Assembly: GCA_034687125.1 (NCBI GenBank) | Contig: JAQGBZ010000024.1 | Span: forward strand, 1 to 64,000 | Length of the DNA: 64,000 nucleotides | Origin: Neelides folsomi | Taxonomy: Eukaryota > Arthropoda > Collembola > Neelipleona > Neelidae | Direction: 5' to 3' | The notes under the pieces: generated by a model | The model's input: the letters and a program-made list of their open reading frames with translations, nothing else | The model's database searches: none | Told to the model about the DNA's origin: nothing | Translations under genes and position numbers: made by a program | Part shown: positions 26,017 through 39,782 of the stretch, piece by piece | Layout: each line of letters starts with the position of its first letter | Numbering within the stretch: position 1 is the first letter of the stretch

Positions 26017-29000
26017 CCGAGAGTTTGCTGGCCACTGGAGGAAAACACATTCTTGCAATTAAACAATCCTATGACTCATACAAGTTATCCTTCTTTTCAC
26101 CAAGCAGTTCTCTTTTATTGTACGTATGAATTCACTCACATTTTCTTAGGGCTACTTGTTATAAAATACAATTCTTGGTATATTGTTCTGTATAATAATC
26201 CTTTATATCATCTCGTGGTCGAGAGACGTGGCAAAAAGTTTGCGTAAACTGACCTTCGACCGAACGTAGCTCGAGATGTCTAATGTAACCAGAGATCTTA
26301 ATGAATATAAAAGTGTACATAAGTAGTTAGTTAAAAAGATGTCTGTAGGGATAGGTTGGGTGGATTCTTTTTACTTCCAAACGTGTTTCCTTCCTAATCA
26401 TAATACGTTAAGGATATGTATAACTTTTAATCGTAAGTTCTAATGACTCATCGATTCACTTTCAGTCTCAATCTCAATGAGTAAGAAAACTCCAAAATGT
26501 CAAGGATTAAAATACGGAACGTACGATTTTGAGTGAATCACTTTTGATCATTAGTTAATTGGGTTTGGGTCTAGGTTAGGCTTCGTTTGTTTACATTTTT
26601 TAAGATGGTCTTGGTCGAACGTTCCTTCTTGAACAGTTAACTCGTATGAAAATGGTTTATTTATTTGTCATGATTTAATTGATTCGATCTTCGATATTTA
26701 AAGAATAACATTGGATAATAAAAAAGTGAATTTTCAGATTCTTACCTTGTTCTATTATTTTATATTGCTTTTATTTTGATAGATTAATAGTCTCAAGAAT
26801 AAAATCCAGATTGTTTAATTATTTTTAAATCTCTGAATTTATTGTAATATAAAATGTTTTATGATATTATTTTTCATTATAATCCTATGCAAGTTCAAAG
26901 TAAATTGCAAATAAAATGTCTTAATTGCGCATTGCTATATTATAACCTAATCATAATTCTGGCTTGTAATACAATAAGGACAATGACGTACCCAATTAAC
27001 CAAACTGACTTTTACAAGAGAAATGGGAATAAAGACAAAAGAGCTCTTTGACATTTGACGCGTTGAAAGTCATGTGCATCTTACATTTAATGCAATGTTA
27101 ATAAGCTTGTTTATTCGATCGATAAAATGAAGGTATTCTTGCAAAATTGAAAGATAGTGCAACTTGTAGTTCAAGTTGCGTTCACTTACAAAATTCTAAT
27201 GCAGCGTTTGTTTTTGTTTCAAACTTTGCGTGTATATTCAACAACTCGTACGCAAAATAGTTATATTACGTGTATTTGGATTTAGCATCTGGACTTTATT
27301 AATGATGTTTTTATTATAAATGCTGCTGATGACGAATGGCTTAATGAGTAATTTTTAATTCAAAATTCAAAAATTGAGCAATACGTGTATTTTAAATATT
27401 CTTTATGTTGGTTATAATGTAAAAGGTTATTTTATAAAGAACAAAGTCAAACTAATTTATTAAAGTCCTATTTAAGTATTTGAAAACCTCCACGATATTT
27501 GTTCAAAAGATAAAAAAATCTATTTCTTACATGTTTAGTTACATGGACTTCAACATGGATAGTTGTAGGAGTCTACATATACGCTAACGTCCTTACTTTT
27601 CACAAGGATGAGCAAGTTCTAAATTGAAAGTCAAGTTAATTGAAATTGCACATAAGTAATAATCTAAAGATACATTTAAAATTAAGGACTTTTGGATTGA
27701 TGCACAATGTTGCATGATATGATTACATAAGTATGTTTTTTATCATCTACAGGATTTGTACTTAAATGTCTGATGTTTCTGACATTGTAAACTCTCACTT
27801 GCTTGGTAATTCTTGAAGGAAACTCTTAGGAATAAAAATAACTGCCCAAGTTCAATAGTTATTTAATTCCTATTTCCTTCATGTAACATTATAGGTAATG
27901 TAATGTGTGTAATGTGTTCCGGAAGTCATTCCTTCAAAGGGCATAGGTCATCATTGATAATTTTTAAACTAAATGGTAAATGCAATTTGAAATAAAAACA
28001 ATGGTTCTACTATGATTATAATCTATTAATTCGTGAACGGTTGAATGCTATGAATACTACGCGTTTAAATGTTCTTTATTTGTAGTTTGCGAATTCTTAT
28101 AATAAAGAAAGTTTTGCATGAACATTTGTATGTATCACTAGTTTTATTTAGTTTGTATCTTCCCAATTCATTGTACTATAGATTTGTATGATATACTTCA
28201 TGTTTTAGAAAAATCTATCAATTCTGTAGATTTATTTATGATTTTAATGATTAATTTTTAATCAATTTCTTTTCAGTTATTTATTATTAAAAAACTACAC
28301 ATTTTAATCTTAACAATAATAAACACAGATTTTTTTAAAAAAAAGGACGCTATGTTGATAAAAATGTAACTTGTTTAAAATAAAATACAATACAATACAA
28401 GTAAAATACACTACAATTTATCTAGTAGCTACATGTAAATATTTGTATTTATAGGTATTGATAACTGATAATTTTAAAACCTTTTTTTTATTTTAAGCTA
28501 ATTTAAAAAAATGCCTAGATAAAATATAACTTGTTCGTAGTTCCATTTTTATTTTAAATGAATCCTATTCAACAAAATATTTACACAGCACCTTTTAATA
28601 AGTGCCTACATATTTACCTACAATAAAATGTATGTTACAATATATTTATACACATATAAAGTACTTACTTTCAGTATACATAGCGTCCGAAATTATAGTT
28701 AAAAACAGCCAGTGCTAGTATCTACTATAATATTTGCAATGATATGTGCCTAATTATTTTAGACGTTACGGTATATGGTATGTATACTTATACATGCATA
28801 CTTAATTTAGAATACCTATTACATCATTACAGTATTTATAATTGATGTAATACTAATAGAGTACATAAAACTAAAATGACACCATTTATTAACTTTTAGC
28901 ACTTTTGAAAAATATTCGCTTAATCTCCGACCTCCGTAAATATTAGTTTAAAAATATGATAAACGAATGTTAACAATTTTGATTAAAATTTGCTTATTTT

Positions 29001-29216
29001 TAACCAAACAATTTTAAACATAATTATCAGTTATCATCAATCCATTATAATTAATTTGATTACTAAAATTTTAAAATCATTAATACTTATGAGTGACCTT
29101 TGACACTAAAATCAGCTAACTCTAAGTTGAAATAATTAGGCATCGTTCGTATTTGTATTTATGTAGCACCCAAAAATTTCAATTCAATTCATCTTTTGAA
29201 TTGAAAAATATCACTT

Positions 29217-32200
29217 TTACTTTTGAACCAAGATTCCGTGACAAGATAAAGGAATTGGGGATTTAAATGCAACTCGAGCAATTTCCTTAAGGTCTTTTGC
29301 ATTCAAAAATAAAAGAAAATCATCTTTATCAGCCTTATTGACAGTGACGGCCGAAATGAGGATTCCGTCGTCTTCTTGCTTTCCTTCGGGGTTGACAACA
29401 AAAATGGGCTCGCCTGGATTGTTGTCTTCGCTCTCCTTCCACACCAACACTTTTTTGTTCGAGAGGTCAATTTTAATTATCGAATGTGAGAAATCACATG
29501 GGTTGATTGTGGAACAACCGTAGAAGTAATTATGTTTCTTTGTATAATATTTCTTATTCATTGTCGGCATCTCCATTCCACTTTCGTTGACGAGGAGTTC
29601 TGGAGTGAGGATGATTTGATTTCCTTTACGAACAGCTGTGGCTGTTGTGTCCACTTTTACCAAGTTGACTCCTTCAGTTACTTCTTTCACGTCTTGTACA
29701 ATTGGGACGACGTATCTTTTGGGAGAGGGCAAATCAACGTCGTCGTAGGCACTTTGGCGTAATTTGGACAGGAAGAGCGAATGGAGCACTCGAGGAGACT
29801 TGTATGTGTTGATGTCGATAATGATCTGGAATTATTGATTGAAATTAAAATAAAATTAATTTTATACAATTTATGTTAAATATTCCTGTGATTGTAATTT
29901 GTTAATTTTAATAACTACTCATACTCATATAATTGGTTTTAGATTTTAAAAATAATCTTACTTGACCATCTTCTTCATAACAGTTGATGAAGTGCATGTA
30001 GTAAAATCCAATATTTGACCAAAATTCAGTTTTAAATACTTTTCCAGTATCCTTTAAAATATAAAATATTTTTAAAATAACAATATGAATAATCTGATTA
30101 AATAAATTATAAAGATGAATCTTAAATATAAAAGATTTATAAAATAAAGAACGGCATTTTATATCATAAAGTTTAGAAGCATTTAAATACAAGCACAGAT
30201 TTTAGTCATAGTCAAATGCACATAAATGGTTTTAATTGAAAAAAGTGAAAATTGATTAAAGTTAAATTCTAATAATAATAATTCTAATTCTCCCTACTCT
30301 TTCAAAAGTAGGAAGATTTCGAATTAAAAATTGTTTTTGTATGAATTATGTTTGTACAATTCATATAACAATAACTTTGCATTAACAATTTTTATTCATG
30401 AGCGAGATTTATCGAGCTGAAACCAAAGACTGAAAATTGCAAGGCAAAAGAATAGGGAATAGCTCCTGGTTTAAACTTAACTATCTTGATAACTTGTATG
30501 GAGATTTAGCTTTTTAAGTTTGATCTGTGTAAAAAGATAATTAAGAATTTAAATAAAATTAACTTGTTCTAATAAAATATCTAAGGTTTAAAAGTTTTAA
30601 AATATTTTACAATGATAAATGATCAAGAATATAAAGTAAAGATAATGTTGTTGCAATAAGCAAATATTATTTGTTAGAAAGTAAACAAAAGAAAAGCAAT
30701 AATATAAATAAATAAAAACAGTGTAAATAATATTCTTTTAAAGGTCAAGATCGAGTAAATAAACAAATAAATTAACATAGTTAAGTAATTGCTTCAATTA
30801 AATGAGAACTAACCTTATCTACAATGTAAAATCTGCATGCTTCAGTTTCGCCCTTCCACTCAAGCCAATCAATACATGTGTCCCCTTTAACCAAAGAAGC
30901 GGCCAATTTGGACACGCTCACACCAAACGGTTGTTCCACGAAAACTGCATAAAAATAAATTATAAATTAATTTTCACTTTTCCAATCTATATAATTCAAA
31001 ATTACCATAATTTATTGTATTATACATAATATACTACAGTTACAGACACACCATACATATTATGTATGATATGTCAGCTTAATAATAATTAGCGAATAAT
31101 TTATTGTGTTTTTGTACTGAGGTATTTCTTTGTCATTCCAAAACTGTGTGCTTGGCCGATCATGGTTTTGAATCTGCAGGGGATCGTTGCAACTGTCACT
31201 GCTTTGCTAAGAATCTCTTTTGATGACGCTCCAGAGCCAGAATTTGATCCAGGCATTTTGTAGAAGTGGTATTTTAATCCCGTCATTATTGTAAAACCCA
31301 CGTTCCATAAATCTCCCGTGTAAGGGCACACAACTGGATGAGCAGATTGGCCATTAACCTATTTCAAGGATTCAAATGCCCATTCACACGTGTATTTAGT
31401 GTATTGATTGAAATACCATAAATATGCAATATTTAAGACACCCACCTTAAAATATTTATTTGAGTCGTATTTATTATCATGGCTTGTTAATCCGCTCATA
31501 TCAACTTTCCTGTGTAGTCAATTATAAAATTAGTATAATTATTTATTTGGCATAAAGTTAATATTTTATGAAAATTTTTCTATCAATAAAATATTGACAA
31601 ATCTGCTTATAACTCACCTAAAGAAACTTGTATCAGAAGTTACGAATAAATCATTGGCTATCATGAAAGGAGTACAATAGTCGTTGTCCGTAAATTCTGG
31701 GAGCTAAAAAATTCAAAATGTTTAATAAAAATAATGTGATTTATTGAAGATATTAATCTCCCATAATGCGTGGGAGTATGTACTTAATATAATATTTTAC
31801 CAAGGAGGAAACAACTCGTGAAAAGAAGCCTTTATTGGGATCTGGATATGCCTATAATACAAAAATTGAAATTTAACACTTTTTCATTCAAGAATTGCAT
31901 TTTAATTCATCAAGTTAAGGTGGAATAAAAGCACAAGGATTCTGTAAACCTTGTTTTAAATGTTTTTATTCTATTTATTAATGGGTTAATATTTTTGCCA
32001 GTTGCAAAACCAACTTTGCCAGGATCAATTAATTAAATTTGCCAATGCGTTAATTTGCCAGTTGAAACTTTCGTTTTTGCCAGTTTAAAAATCAGAGTTT
32101 ACCAGTATATATTATAAACATTAATTCATCGTAATAATGAATATTAGATATAGTTTAAACATGTTATAAAGAATAAAATAAAATGTTATTGAACAAGAAG

Positions 32201-34966
32201 GGCTTTTTTAGCTTTGGATGGACGGCCGCGTTTCCTCTTTCCCCAATTGGAATATTATTTGCTTCAGATGGAAAAGAAAATTGATTCATTCTAGCTGAAA
32301 TTCCGATAGTACCTATGTTTGCAAATATTGTTTTTTAGAAAATAAGGGCATGAACATTTATAATTTTCCCAAGATTTCTGAGGTGAGATCTGGATAACTG
32401 AATTGCGGTTCTTCAATATCGTTCATAATTTCATCACGGAGTTGTTGTGAATTAATCAATTGAAGTAATGTTCGAATATTTACTAATATATTTGTGAATT
32501 AAATAAGATTTTAAATGAGATAATTGAAATTGTTTATGGAGAAATTGTGAACTCATGACGTGTCTTATCTAATCATTATTCTATATTCTGAATACATAAA
32601 ACTTGGGCTTTCTTTAAGAATTATTCTTATAATCATACTTATATTATGTACTGGCAAAGCTAGTTTTACACATGTCAAATTTTGAATTAAATCCTGGCAA
32701 AGCCAGTAACTGACAAAGTTTTTTTTATCCTGTGAAAGTTGGCTTTTGAACTGGCGACTTTATTGGTATCCTTTATTAATGTTGAATACCTTTGTTGCAA
32801 ATTCCGTTATGACTGGTTTTTGAGCAGCAACAGCCCTAAAATGCATACAAAGAAACAATGAACAATTACATATCATATTAGGTACTTGATATGTGTACTT
32901 AATAACATTAATAAGTGCTATAAGAAATGGATTAACAAATATTTCACTTTCTACTTTATGAATTATGATTTATATCTTTAAATCTTTTAGTTTTTTTCAA
33001 ATGCTGCAGTTGACTGCAGTTCCCTACAATGCATTTCCATTTCCTAATTCATTTCCCATAACCTAACTTAACCCATAAAACATGATCCTATAAAGAGAGC
33101 TTGGAAGAATGACGGAAGAAAAACGAGTTTTAACAAGGAATTAAAATTTGCATTTTTCTTAGTATTAAATTTTTCTTAGATTGATTACAAACCTGCGATA
33201 AGCATCAGATTCGAGGAATTTTTTTTCAAATTCCACCGGTTTGCTTCCATCAATTATAAATTTTGACAGAATTGCGTATCCTGAAATTAAATCATATATG
33301 TAAAGTACTTACTCAATAATTTTAAGATGTTGATATTTGTCTCAAGGTTTGGATCTTACCATCAAGCCAATGATTGACCGTGAAATCATTTTCAAAGTCG
33401 AATTTTCCAGGCCCTGTGAGTATAAAATTAATATTATACCAGTGGTAGTTATTTAATATCCATTATATTAACAATAATAATGTATGTTTGATCAGGACAA
33501 TGAACAACAGAGCATTACAAATTACAAATAGTTTATGATTCAGTAAAAAATACTTAGAACTTGAGAGTTAGTTCGTCATTTTATGTAATAGAGATGAAAA
33601 AATGGAATTCATAAGAATTACAAACCTGATCTTATGTATGTGCCCTTCAACCAAGGTGGGAGATTTCCTGAAACAGAACATTAAAATTAAAATTATACAT
33701 TTTCATTAGCAAAAAATTAAAAATTATTGTACCATACAAAATCTAAATCTACATTTAAATAAATATTTTATAAATATGTACTTTATAATATAATACTTAA
33801 AAACTTGATATTTGACATGATAATTATTTAAATATTACAATTATTTGTATTCATATTTATTGGATCATTCATAATTATTTTAATTATTGTTATAAATTCC
33901 TTATCAAGTTTGACACCCAACTAACACACAATGAAAAGTTTAAAAAATCTTCAGATTGCCATATCTTTGTGTAATTAAACCAAGAACCTTGAAAGTGTTA
34001 AATTGGAGATTACAGAGGAATTTTGAAGAAAAAATCTCTTTAGCAATTTTCCTCTTAAAAACATCCTTATGATTATGAAAGACCAAAAAGAAGGAAAGCG
34101 TTATTTACCACTTCAAAACATCTTGAGTGGTTAATCTCACATTGCATCATTTTATATGCATGGGTAACATAGCGTTTAGAAGCATGCCACTCGCACATCA
34201 TTACACTCAAAAAACTTGCTCAAAGGTAAAATGCACCCAAAGACACATACGCAACAATACGTAAATTCAAAATAACGTTGTCGCTCCCTAAACAAGAAAA
34301 TAACCTTTATTTTGTTTCGCATTCATGGGGCTAAAATTAATTGCTCCAAGAAATGTCAAGGGACAAGAATAAAAAACCATTTCACAATTTATTAAAAAGC
34401 ATAGAAAAAGCAATAGGGTTTAAAAAAAGACAATTTACTATTGATTGATAAATATGGATTTTAAACGGGTTTGAGATATAAAATACTAATTTAATTACGA
34501 TATAATTCTTGGCTCTGCGCATACCATAATCCTTAATCAGATCACGCTTATCGGTAATCAATATATTGTCATTTGTTAGTTTATAAATTCAGAATCAATG
34601 TAATAAACAAGTTTTGTATTGCAATAATATACTAATACTTTATACATAATATATCTTATTCTATAAAGATTTCGATCTTGATAAATTACAAAGAGATATA
34701 ACTAAATATTTTTAATTGACTTGATATTAGAAATTGCATATTATACAATGAATCCGATATACAAATATTTAACTAAATTTAATTTCTAAATTATTTTATC
34801 ACATAAAGACATTGTGTATTTAATTATGTATAGCATTTTTAATCTTTATTAATGTAATAAATTCTGGACTATATAATAATTTACCTTGAATTTTGGAAAT
34901 CTCCGGTCGAGAGAGTTCTTCAGCAGTCTCGAACATTTTCTGAGATGTTTCTTTCATTTCTGGCAT
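29217..34966 (-). CDS. Carotenoid cleavage oxygenase family, gene C (12 exons, 527 aa)
   Basis: Same family. Exons: 34885-34966, 33626-33667, 33360-33413, 33193-33280, 32790-32835, 31801-31851, 31618-31703, 31446-31509, 31118-31358, 30814-30944, 29962-30051, 29217-29825 (1,584 bases, all in frame). The start MPEMKETSQK is chosen because its phase-1 exon joins to GNLPPWLKG. Ligands: His178 (SAHP), His242 (AHSF), His315 (MHFINCYEEDG), His521 (CHGIL). The residue normally Glu in the TETN block is Asp145 (TSDTSFF), as in D; Cys before the last ligand is also shared with D. The PDP loop is present (YPDPNKGFFSR). The donor of exon 9 is the weak GTACAA. The intron between exons 5 and 6 contains a transposon remnant. 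D is the likely sister gene. Confidence 0.91.
31997..32755. mobile_element. Non-autonomous DNA transposon remnant in intron 5 of gene C
   Basis: Imperfect inverted repeats of about 28 bases lie at 31997-32024 (GCCAGTTGCAAAACC...) and 32727-32755. Inside the left end are further TTTGCCAG copies, and CTGGCAAA copies occur at 32651 and 32694 near the right end, a subterminal repeat pattern seen in several cut-and-paste superfamilies. Between them, on the minus strand (32186-32248), is a short frame ending in a stop that reads NWGKRKRGRPSKAKKALLVQ, an AT-hook core (RGRPSK) like the DNA-binding tail of a transposase or chromatin protein. Upstream the frame is broken. The element lies in an intron, so the host gene is not damaged. 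Confidence 0.55.
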
Positions 34967-36956
34967 GATGAACCACAGAACTTGAAGTTATTACAGAGGG
35001 CCTAACAGGTTGGTTGAATATAGCAAATCCTACACGTGTTTATTGTATTGGAAAGATCCGAACGCTGAATTAAAACCCAATTTTTCTCGAGCAATGGAGA
35101 AGAGTTCTCATTGAGACTTGCAGGTGGAAATTGGAATTAAAGACTGATCGAGTCATATGTTTAGACTTTAAGATAGATAGAGGAGCTGAAAAAGAGGGCC
35201 GAAATGCCGCAAGGTAGATAGATTCCAGTTCTTGCGAACGTGCCACGTACGAGCGAAGGAGCTCTCCCACCCCTTTCAACTGACCAGCTAAATACCTCTA
35301 CGTCACAATACCATACAGATCCATCATAATGCAATAGAATAAAGATCCTGACACTCTGCACTTTAACATATACATAGGGTTAGACTCTCCCTCAACTTTA
35401 CATGTATGGCATTACATGGATCATTTAAAGAGACAAAAATGTTCATGCCAACTCTTTAATGACTTGCATCCTTTGATTTCCCCATTGCTCAAACTTCAAC
35501 TACTGAATTTAATAATCGACCGACATTCAAACAGGTAACTCGAATGCATGACTTTTGTAATATGCAATTAGTATTTAGGTGTAACTACAACTAATAAAGT
35601 ATATATTACCTTATGATTTCCGAGTATTCCATGTCCTATTTTTATGTATTTACCTTTTTTGCCCCTTAAAAGCACTATGGTTGAAACTTCATGTTTACTA
35701 TAATACCTATTATTACAGAGTGGGCCATAAGTATCTTTCTTTTTTAAATAAACAATTGTATAAAAAAGAAAGATACTTATCGTCCCCCCTGTATATTAAA
35801 TAAATTCGTAATAATTTACATATTAGCATATTATATTAAACATTAGTATAATAGTACTTACTTACTTTTAGTAATACTTAAATGGAAATACTAATAAAAA
35901 TAATAAAGGTTTAATCAGATTCATATTATGTAAGGGGAACTTATTTTTAAGTATTCATTAACCAACAAGGGGTAGTTTTTATATATTTTATACAATTTAG
36001 AATTTACATTTAATGGGCATTAAAATGATCAATCGAGTAAGAAAGTTTTTATGAACTTTTAAGGATTCCTGATGATAAGGTTCATCAATAAATCATGACT
36101 TTTATTATACAATCTTCTCTTTTGCTCCCTTTTACTTTTGAAGCATTTCTTCGGTGTTTAAAAGCCTGGGAAAAGGAATGGGAACTTAAAATACCCCATC
36201 CATCCCTTGTTGAATTTACACTCAAGTTAACTTGTGGTGCTTGTAGATTAAAATGATTCTTTATGATAAGTATATCCAATGCTTGAAAAATCCTCATAGC
36301 ACTTTACTATGAGTTAAATGGTCGTTCTTCTTTAACTTTTATGTTTAACTCATAGCCAATGTTATGTAAATACTCAAACTTGTTTCAATTAAATAATTGC
36401 AATTAATTATCTTTCATTTGATCTAAGCTGGAGTGATTTGTTAGTCAAATGATGTAAAGAAATCTCAAAGGCTTAGCGTTTGCCATCATCATTAAATTAA
36501 TTTTATAAAATGATCCTTACTCTAAAGTTAAAGACTAGCATGTGAATTGAGTTAAATCCGATTATTTTAATGGTTTTACTTTTGTAGGTTAAAATGTAAA
36601 TGAGTAAAGTTGCATTCATTACAATCAGATTGAAATAATATCTCAAGTTAACAAAATTATCATGATTAAAATAATGATAATTATCTTTATTTGATTTATG
36701 TTTTGGCTGAAAATAAACCGATCATGGTATTTATTCATCAATAGATTAAGGTATAAAAATAAATCTACATGTAAAATATATCGTTTATCATTAACGCATT
36801 TATAATTAATTACGTAGTGAGTTGTACAAACTATTTAATTTATCATTTCACAAATTATGTCCAATTTTAATAAAGGTAATATAAACATTTTTATTTAATA
36901 TTAAATCACATTATTAAAATAATCAAAGATACCATATATGGATTTGAAAAAATGGT
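34967..36956. other. Intergenic between genes C and D
   Basis: This contains the 5' flank of C, a small mariner-like fold-back (35716-35791, listed separately) and the 3' flank of D. I see no coding exon. A TATA-like ATGTATATG (near 35368, minus strand) exists upstream of C but lacks a good initiator at the right distance. Confidence 0.45.
35716..35791. mobile_element. Fold-back MITE, Tc1/mariner-like, 76 bp
   Basis: Perfect 20-base arms at 35727-35746 and 35761-35780 (ATAAGTATCTTTCTTTTTTA) surround a 14-base loop. Outer termini are CAGAGTGGGCC on the left and, on the complement of the right, CAGGGGGGACG; TA flanks both sides (35714-35715 and 35792-35793). The CAG start and TA duplication are typical of Tc1/mariner. 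The terminal GTGG-CC resembles the element at 5392, suggesting related families. Confidence 0.65.
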
Positions 36957-39782
36957 TTATTTTTCCGACAAAAAGATTCCGTGACAAGCTTGAGGAACAT
37001 GATTCTTGAAAGTCGCCCTTCCAATCTCTTTCATTGTCTTAAAAAAAGTATGAGAAATTGAATTGAAAATTCACATCAAATAAAAAAATAATCATTAAAA
37101 AATTTAAATAAGTAATTATAATAGTAACAATAAATGTTTTAATATTACTTTTGCGTCCAGAAATACCAAAAAGTCATCTGCAGAGTCTTGCGAAGAATCA
37201 TTTTTCTCATCTCGCCTCTTTGTGGTTGTCACTGCTGAAATTAAACATCCGTCATCTTCTGCATTTCCATCCGGGTTGCGAATAAACTGAGGCTCTCCGG
37301 GATAATTGAATTCACTTTCCTTCCAAAACAATGTGTCTTTGCTTGCGACGTCCACTTTGCAGAGTGAATTGGTGCAGTCGTTGAAGCAGACGGTTCCAGC
37401 TCCATAAAAATATGAGTATTTTTTCCCAAAGAATTTCCGACTCAAAATTGGACACTCCAGCCCGGGCACTTTGGTTAATGGGTCAGAGTGAAGGATGATC
37501 TTATTTCCCTTCCTGATGGCCGTGGGCGGATCTTCGCCCTCGTCGTTCAACCCTTCGTCCATTTCTTTTACGTCATTCAAGATGGGAATGACAAAGCGTT
37601 GAGGCGAAGGGGGATCAATACTCTCTCGCATATTGCTCCTCAGACGGTCCAAATACATGCAGTCAATCATTGCAGGGCTTGGATAGCCATTGACATCAAT
37701 CACAATCTATAACAAGCGGCGATGAAATTATTTAAACATTAATTCAAAACAATGTTTAAGCTTAATTTAATAAATTTTTAATGATTTTTTAATGATTTTA
37801 AATGATTTAAATGCCTTATTATCATCTTCGTAGCAATTAATGACGTGAAGGAAGAAAAAGGCTTCTGATGAGAAATAATCCACCTTGAGAACCTTTCCAG
37901 TTGACTTCTCAATGAGATAAAACTTATTTTTTTCCTACATAAACCCGAAATTAAACCAAAAATTGCTCAATTATCTTTTCCTTCATTTAACCATTTATCT
38001 TTATCATTAATTTATTTATCCATTTATCAATTATCCCTTTAATCATTAAGTTTAATGTATACCTTCGGGAGCCAATTTAGCCAGTCAATGAAGGCAGTTC
38101 CATTGATAACACTTGCAGCAATTTTAGAAATGGGACAAAAGAGCGGTTGCTCAATGAAAACTGTAATTCACACCCACAAGATAATTATATATATATATTC
38201 ATGAGAATGTAAAGAATTTAATTTAATTAACTATTTAAATGGATTTTAAATGTAGCTTGCCTATGTAATTTTTTGACATTCCAAAGCTGTGCGTGAAAGC
38301 AATGGAGCCTTTAAATCGGCTTGGCACTTGAGCAATTGATTGTGTATTTGCAAGCATTTCTTTTCCGCTTCTTTTCCCTCCAGCAGGAACGCGAACAATG
38401 TTGAACTTCAACCCTGGACCGAATGTAAATCCAATTGAATAAATGTCCCCGTTGTGATCTTCAATTGGGTGGCAAACGGAGCTTTGCATTCCATAACATT
38501 TATTCGTATCGTAAAGTTCCAAAGCGTTCAAGGAGACTGGGTCGATCCGTCGAAAGAAATTTGTATCTGTTGTGGAAAAAATGTCATTGCCGATCTTGAA
38601 CAGCGAAATGCTGTCATTGTCTGTCATTTCGATCGGAAACTATAAAACAAGGCAAAGGTTAATGCTTCATTAAATCGAGACTCTCGTTAATTCCACTCGA
38701 TTGGGAAAGATTTCAATGATAAGTTTTTATTGAAATGTTTTTATGGGTTATATCTGTAGGTATCTTTATCAGATTGCAATTAAAAGTTCAAAGGCAAAGA
38801 AAAGATTACCAATGAAGAAACAAAGCGAAAAAAGAGTCCTTTGGAATTATCCCCAGCTCCGCGTGTAGCAAATTCCGTCTATCAAATATTTTCATTTTAT
38901 AGTTTTATAATAAACAATAAGTTATAGATGTAATAATTATGCCTATGTATGTTAATGAGAAAGATATTATTATATTATTGACGCTAAATGACATTATTTC
39001 AGACTAAACCTGTTTGAGAAATATGTTTATAAATTAACGCAATAGTAAATATATTAGTAGGAATTATATAGTATGTATTAATCTCACCACTGCAGGTTTC
39101 CCAAGTTTCAACATTCGCTTGTGAGCATTTGAGTCAAGAAACTTTTTTGTAAATTTTACTTTCGAATCATTAATTTCAAATTTGGTCAAAATTCCGTAGC
39201 CCTGAAAGGTATTTTATGTTTCAATATAATTTACTTTTAAGTCTAGGAGGATTTTTTGATTATAAGATATGGTAGATATTTCAATACTTGAATAAATAAC
39301 AATTCTTACATCTAACCAATGTTTCATTGTAAAATCTCCCATATCAAATTTCCCAGGACCTATTTTTAATATTATAAAATTGATTTCATTTCATAATGCA
39401 CTTTATAGAAAATATTTTATAATATATATTAGACTCTAATTAAAATAATTGAAATTTTAATCAATTTGATGAAATTGTTAAACTCACCAACTCTTAAAAA
39501 CGTTCCTTTTAGCCATTGTGGAATTGTTCCTTGAATAATATGTGAAAAAGGGATTATATAAATATCAGGAAATGGATACAAAAGATATGAGAATGTATTA
39601 TTATGCTGTATAATTATAATATTATAATTGCAGTTAAGTCGGCTTTAATTGTTTGAAAGATAAATGGTCTTTTAATATAATTATATAAATAAATACTAAC
39701 CTTTTATGGTAACTTCTTCAGGATCAAGAAGTTCAGTTGTGGACTTAAAAAGTCTCATATAATCTTCGTTTGAGTTTCCCAT
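36957..39782 (-). CDS. Carotenoid cleavage oxygenase family, gene D (10 exons, 530 aa; two GC-AG introns)
   Basis: Same family. Exons: 39701-39782, 39488-39529, 39310-39359, 39088-39201, 38810-38878, 38261-38639, 38063-38160, 37815-37934, 37149-37706, 36957-37037 (1,593 bases). Two introns must use GC donors: 38161-38260 (ATAG|GCAAGC) and 37707-37814 (TAAG|GCATTT). Only these rejoin NYI to VFIEQP and EDDNK to IVIDVNG, and no GT donor nearby keeps frame. Ligands: His176 (VCHP), His236 (THSF), His308 (LHVINCYEDDN), His523 (CHGIF). Asp144 replaces the usual Glu, as in C. The PDPCK-like motif is absent (RGAGDNSKGLFFR). A charged insertion (KRRDEKNDSSQDSADD) lengthens a loop before DFLVFLDAK. It shares an intron at the IVF/LIF position with C. 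Confidence 0.91.

Larger units (their letters stand above)
25678..29216. other. Intergenic between genes B and C
   Basis: Apart from the gene B promoter and the stem-loop next to it, I find no coding exon here. The AT-rich part around 28380-28700 has many short TACAATA/TATTTAC runs, probably the 3' UTR and flank of gene C. The few small open frames have no recognisable sequence. Confidence 0.45.

Noticed and set aside
38161-38260. Gene D broken by lost splice donors
   Set aside because: GC donors at both sites restore exact frame and conserved blocks; all other features of the gene are intact.
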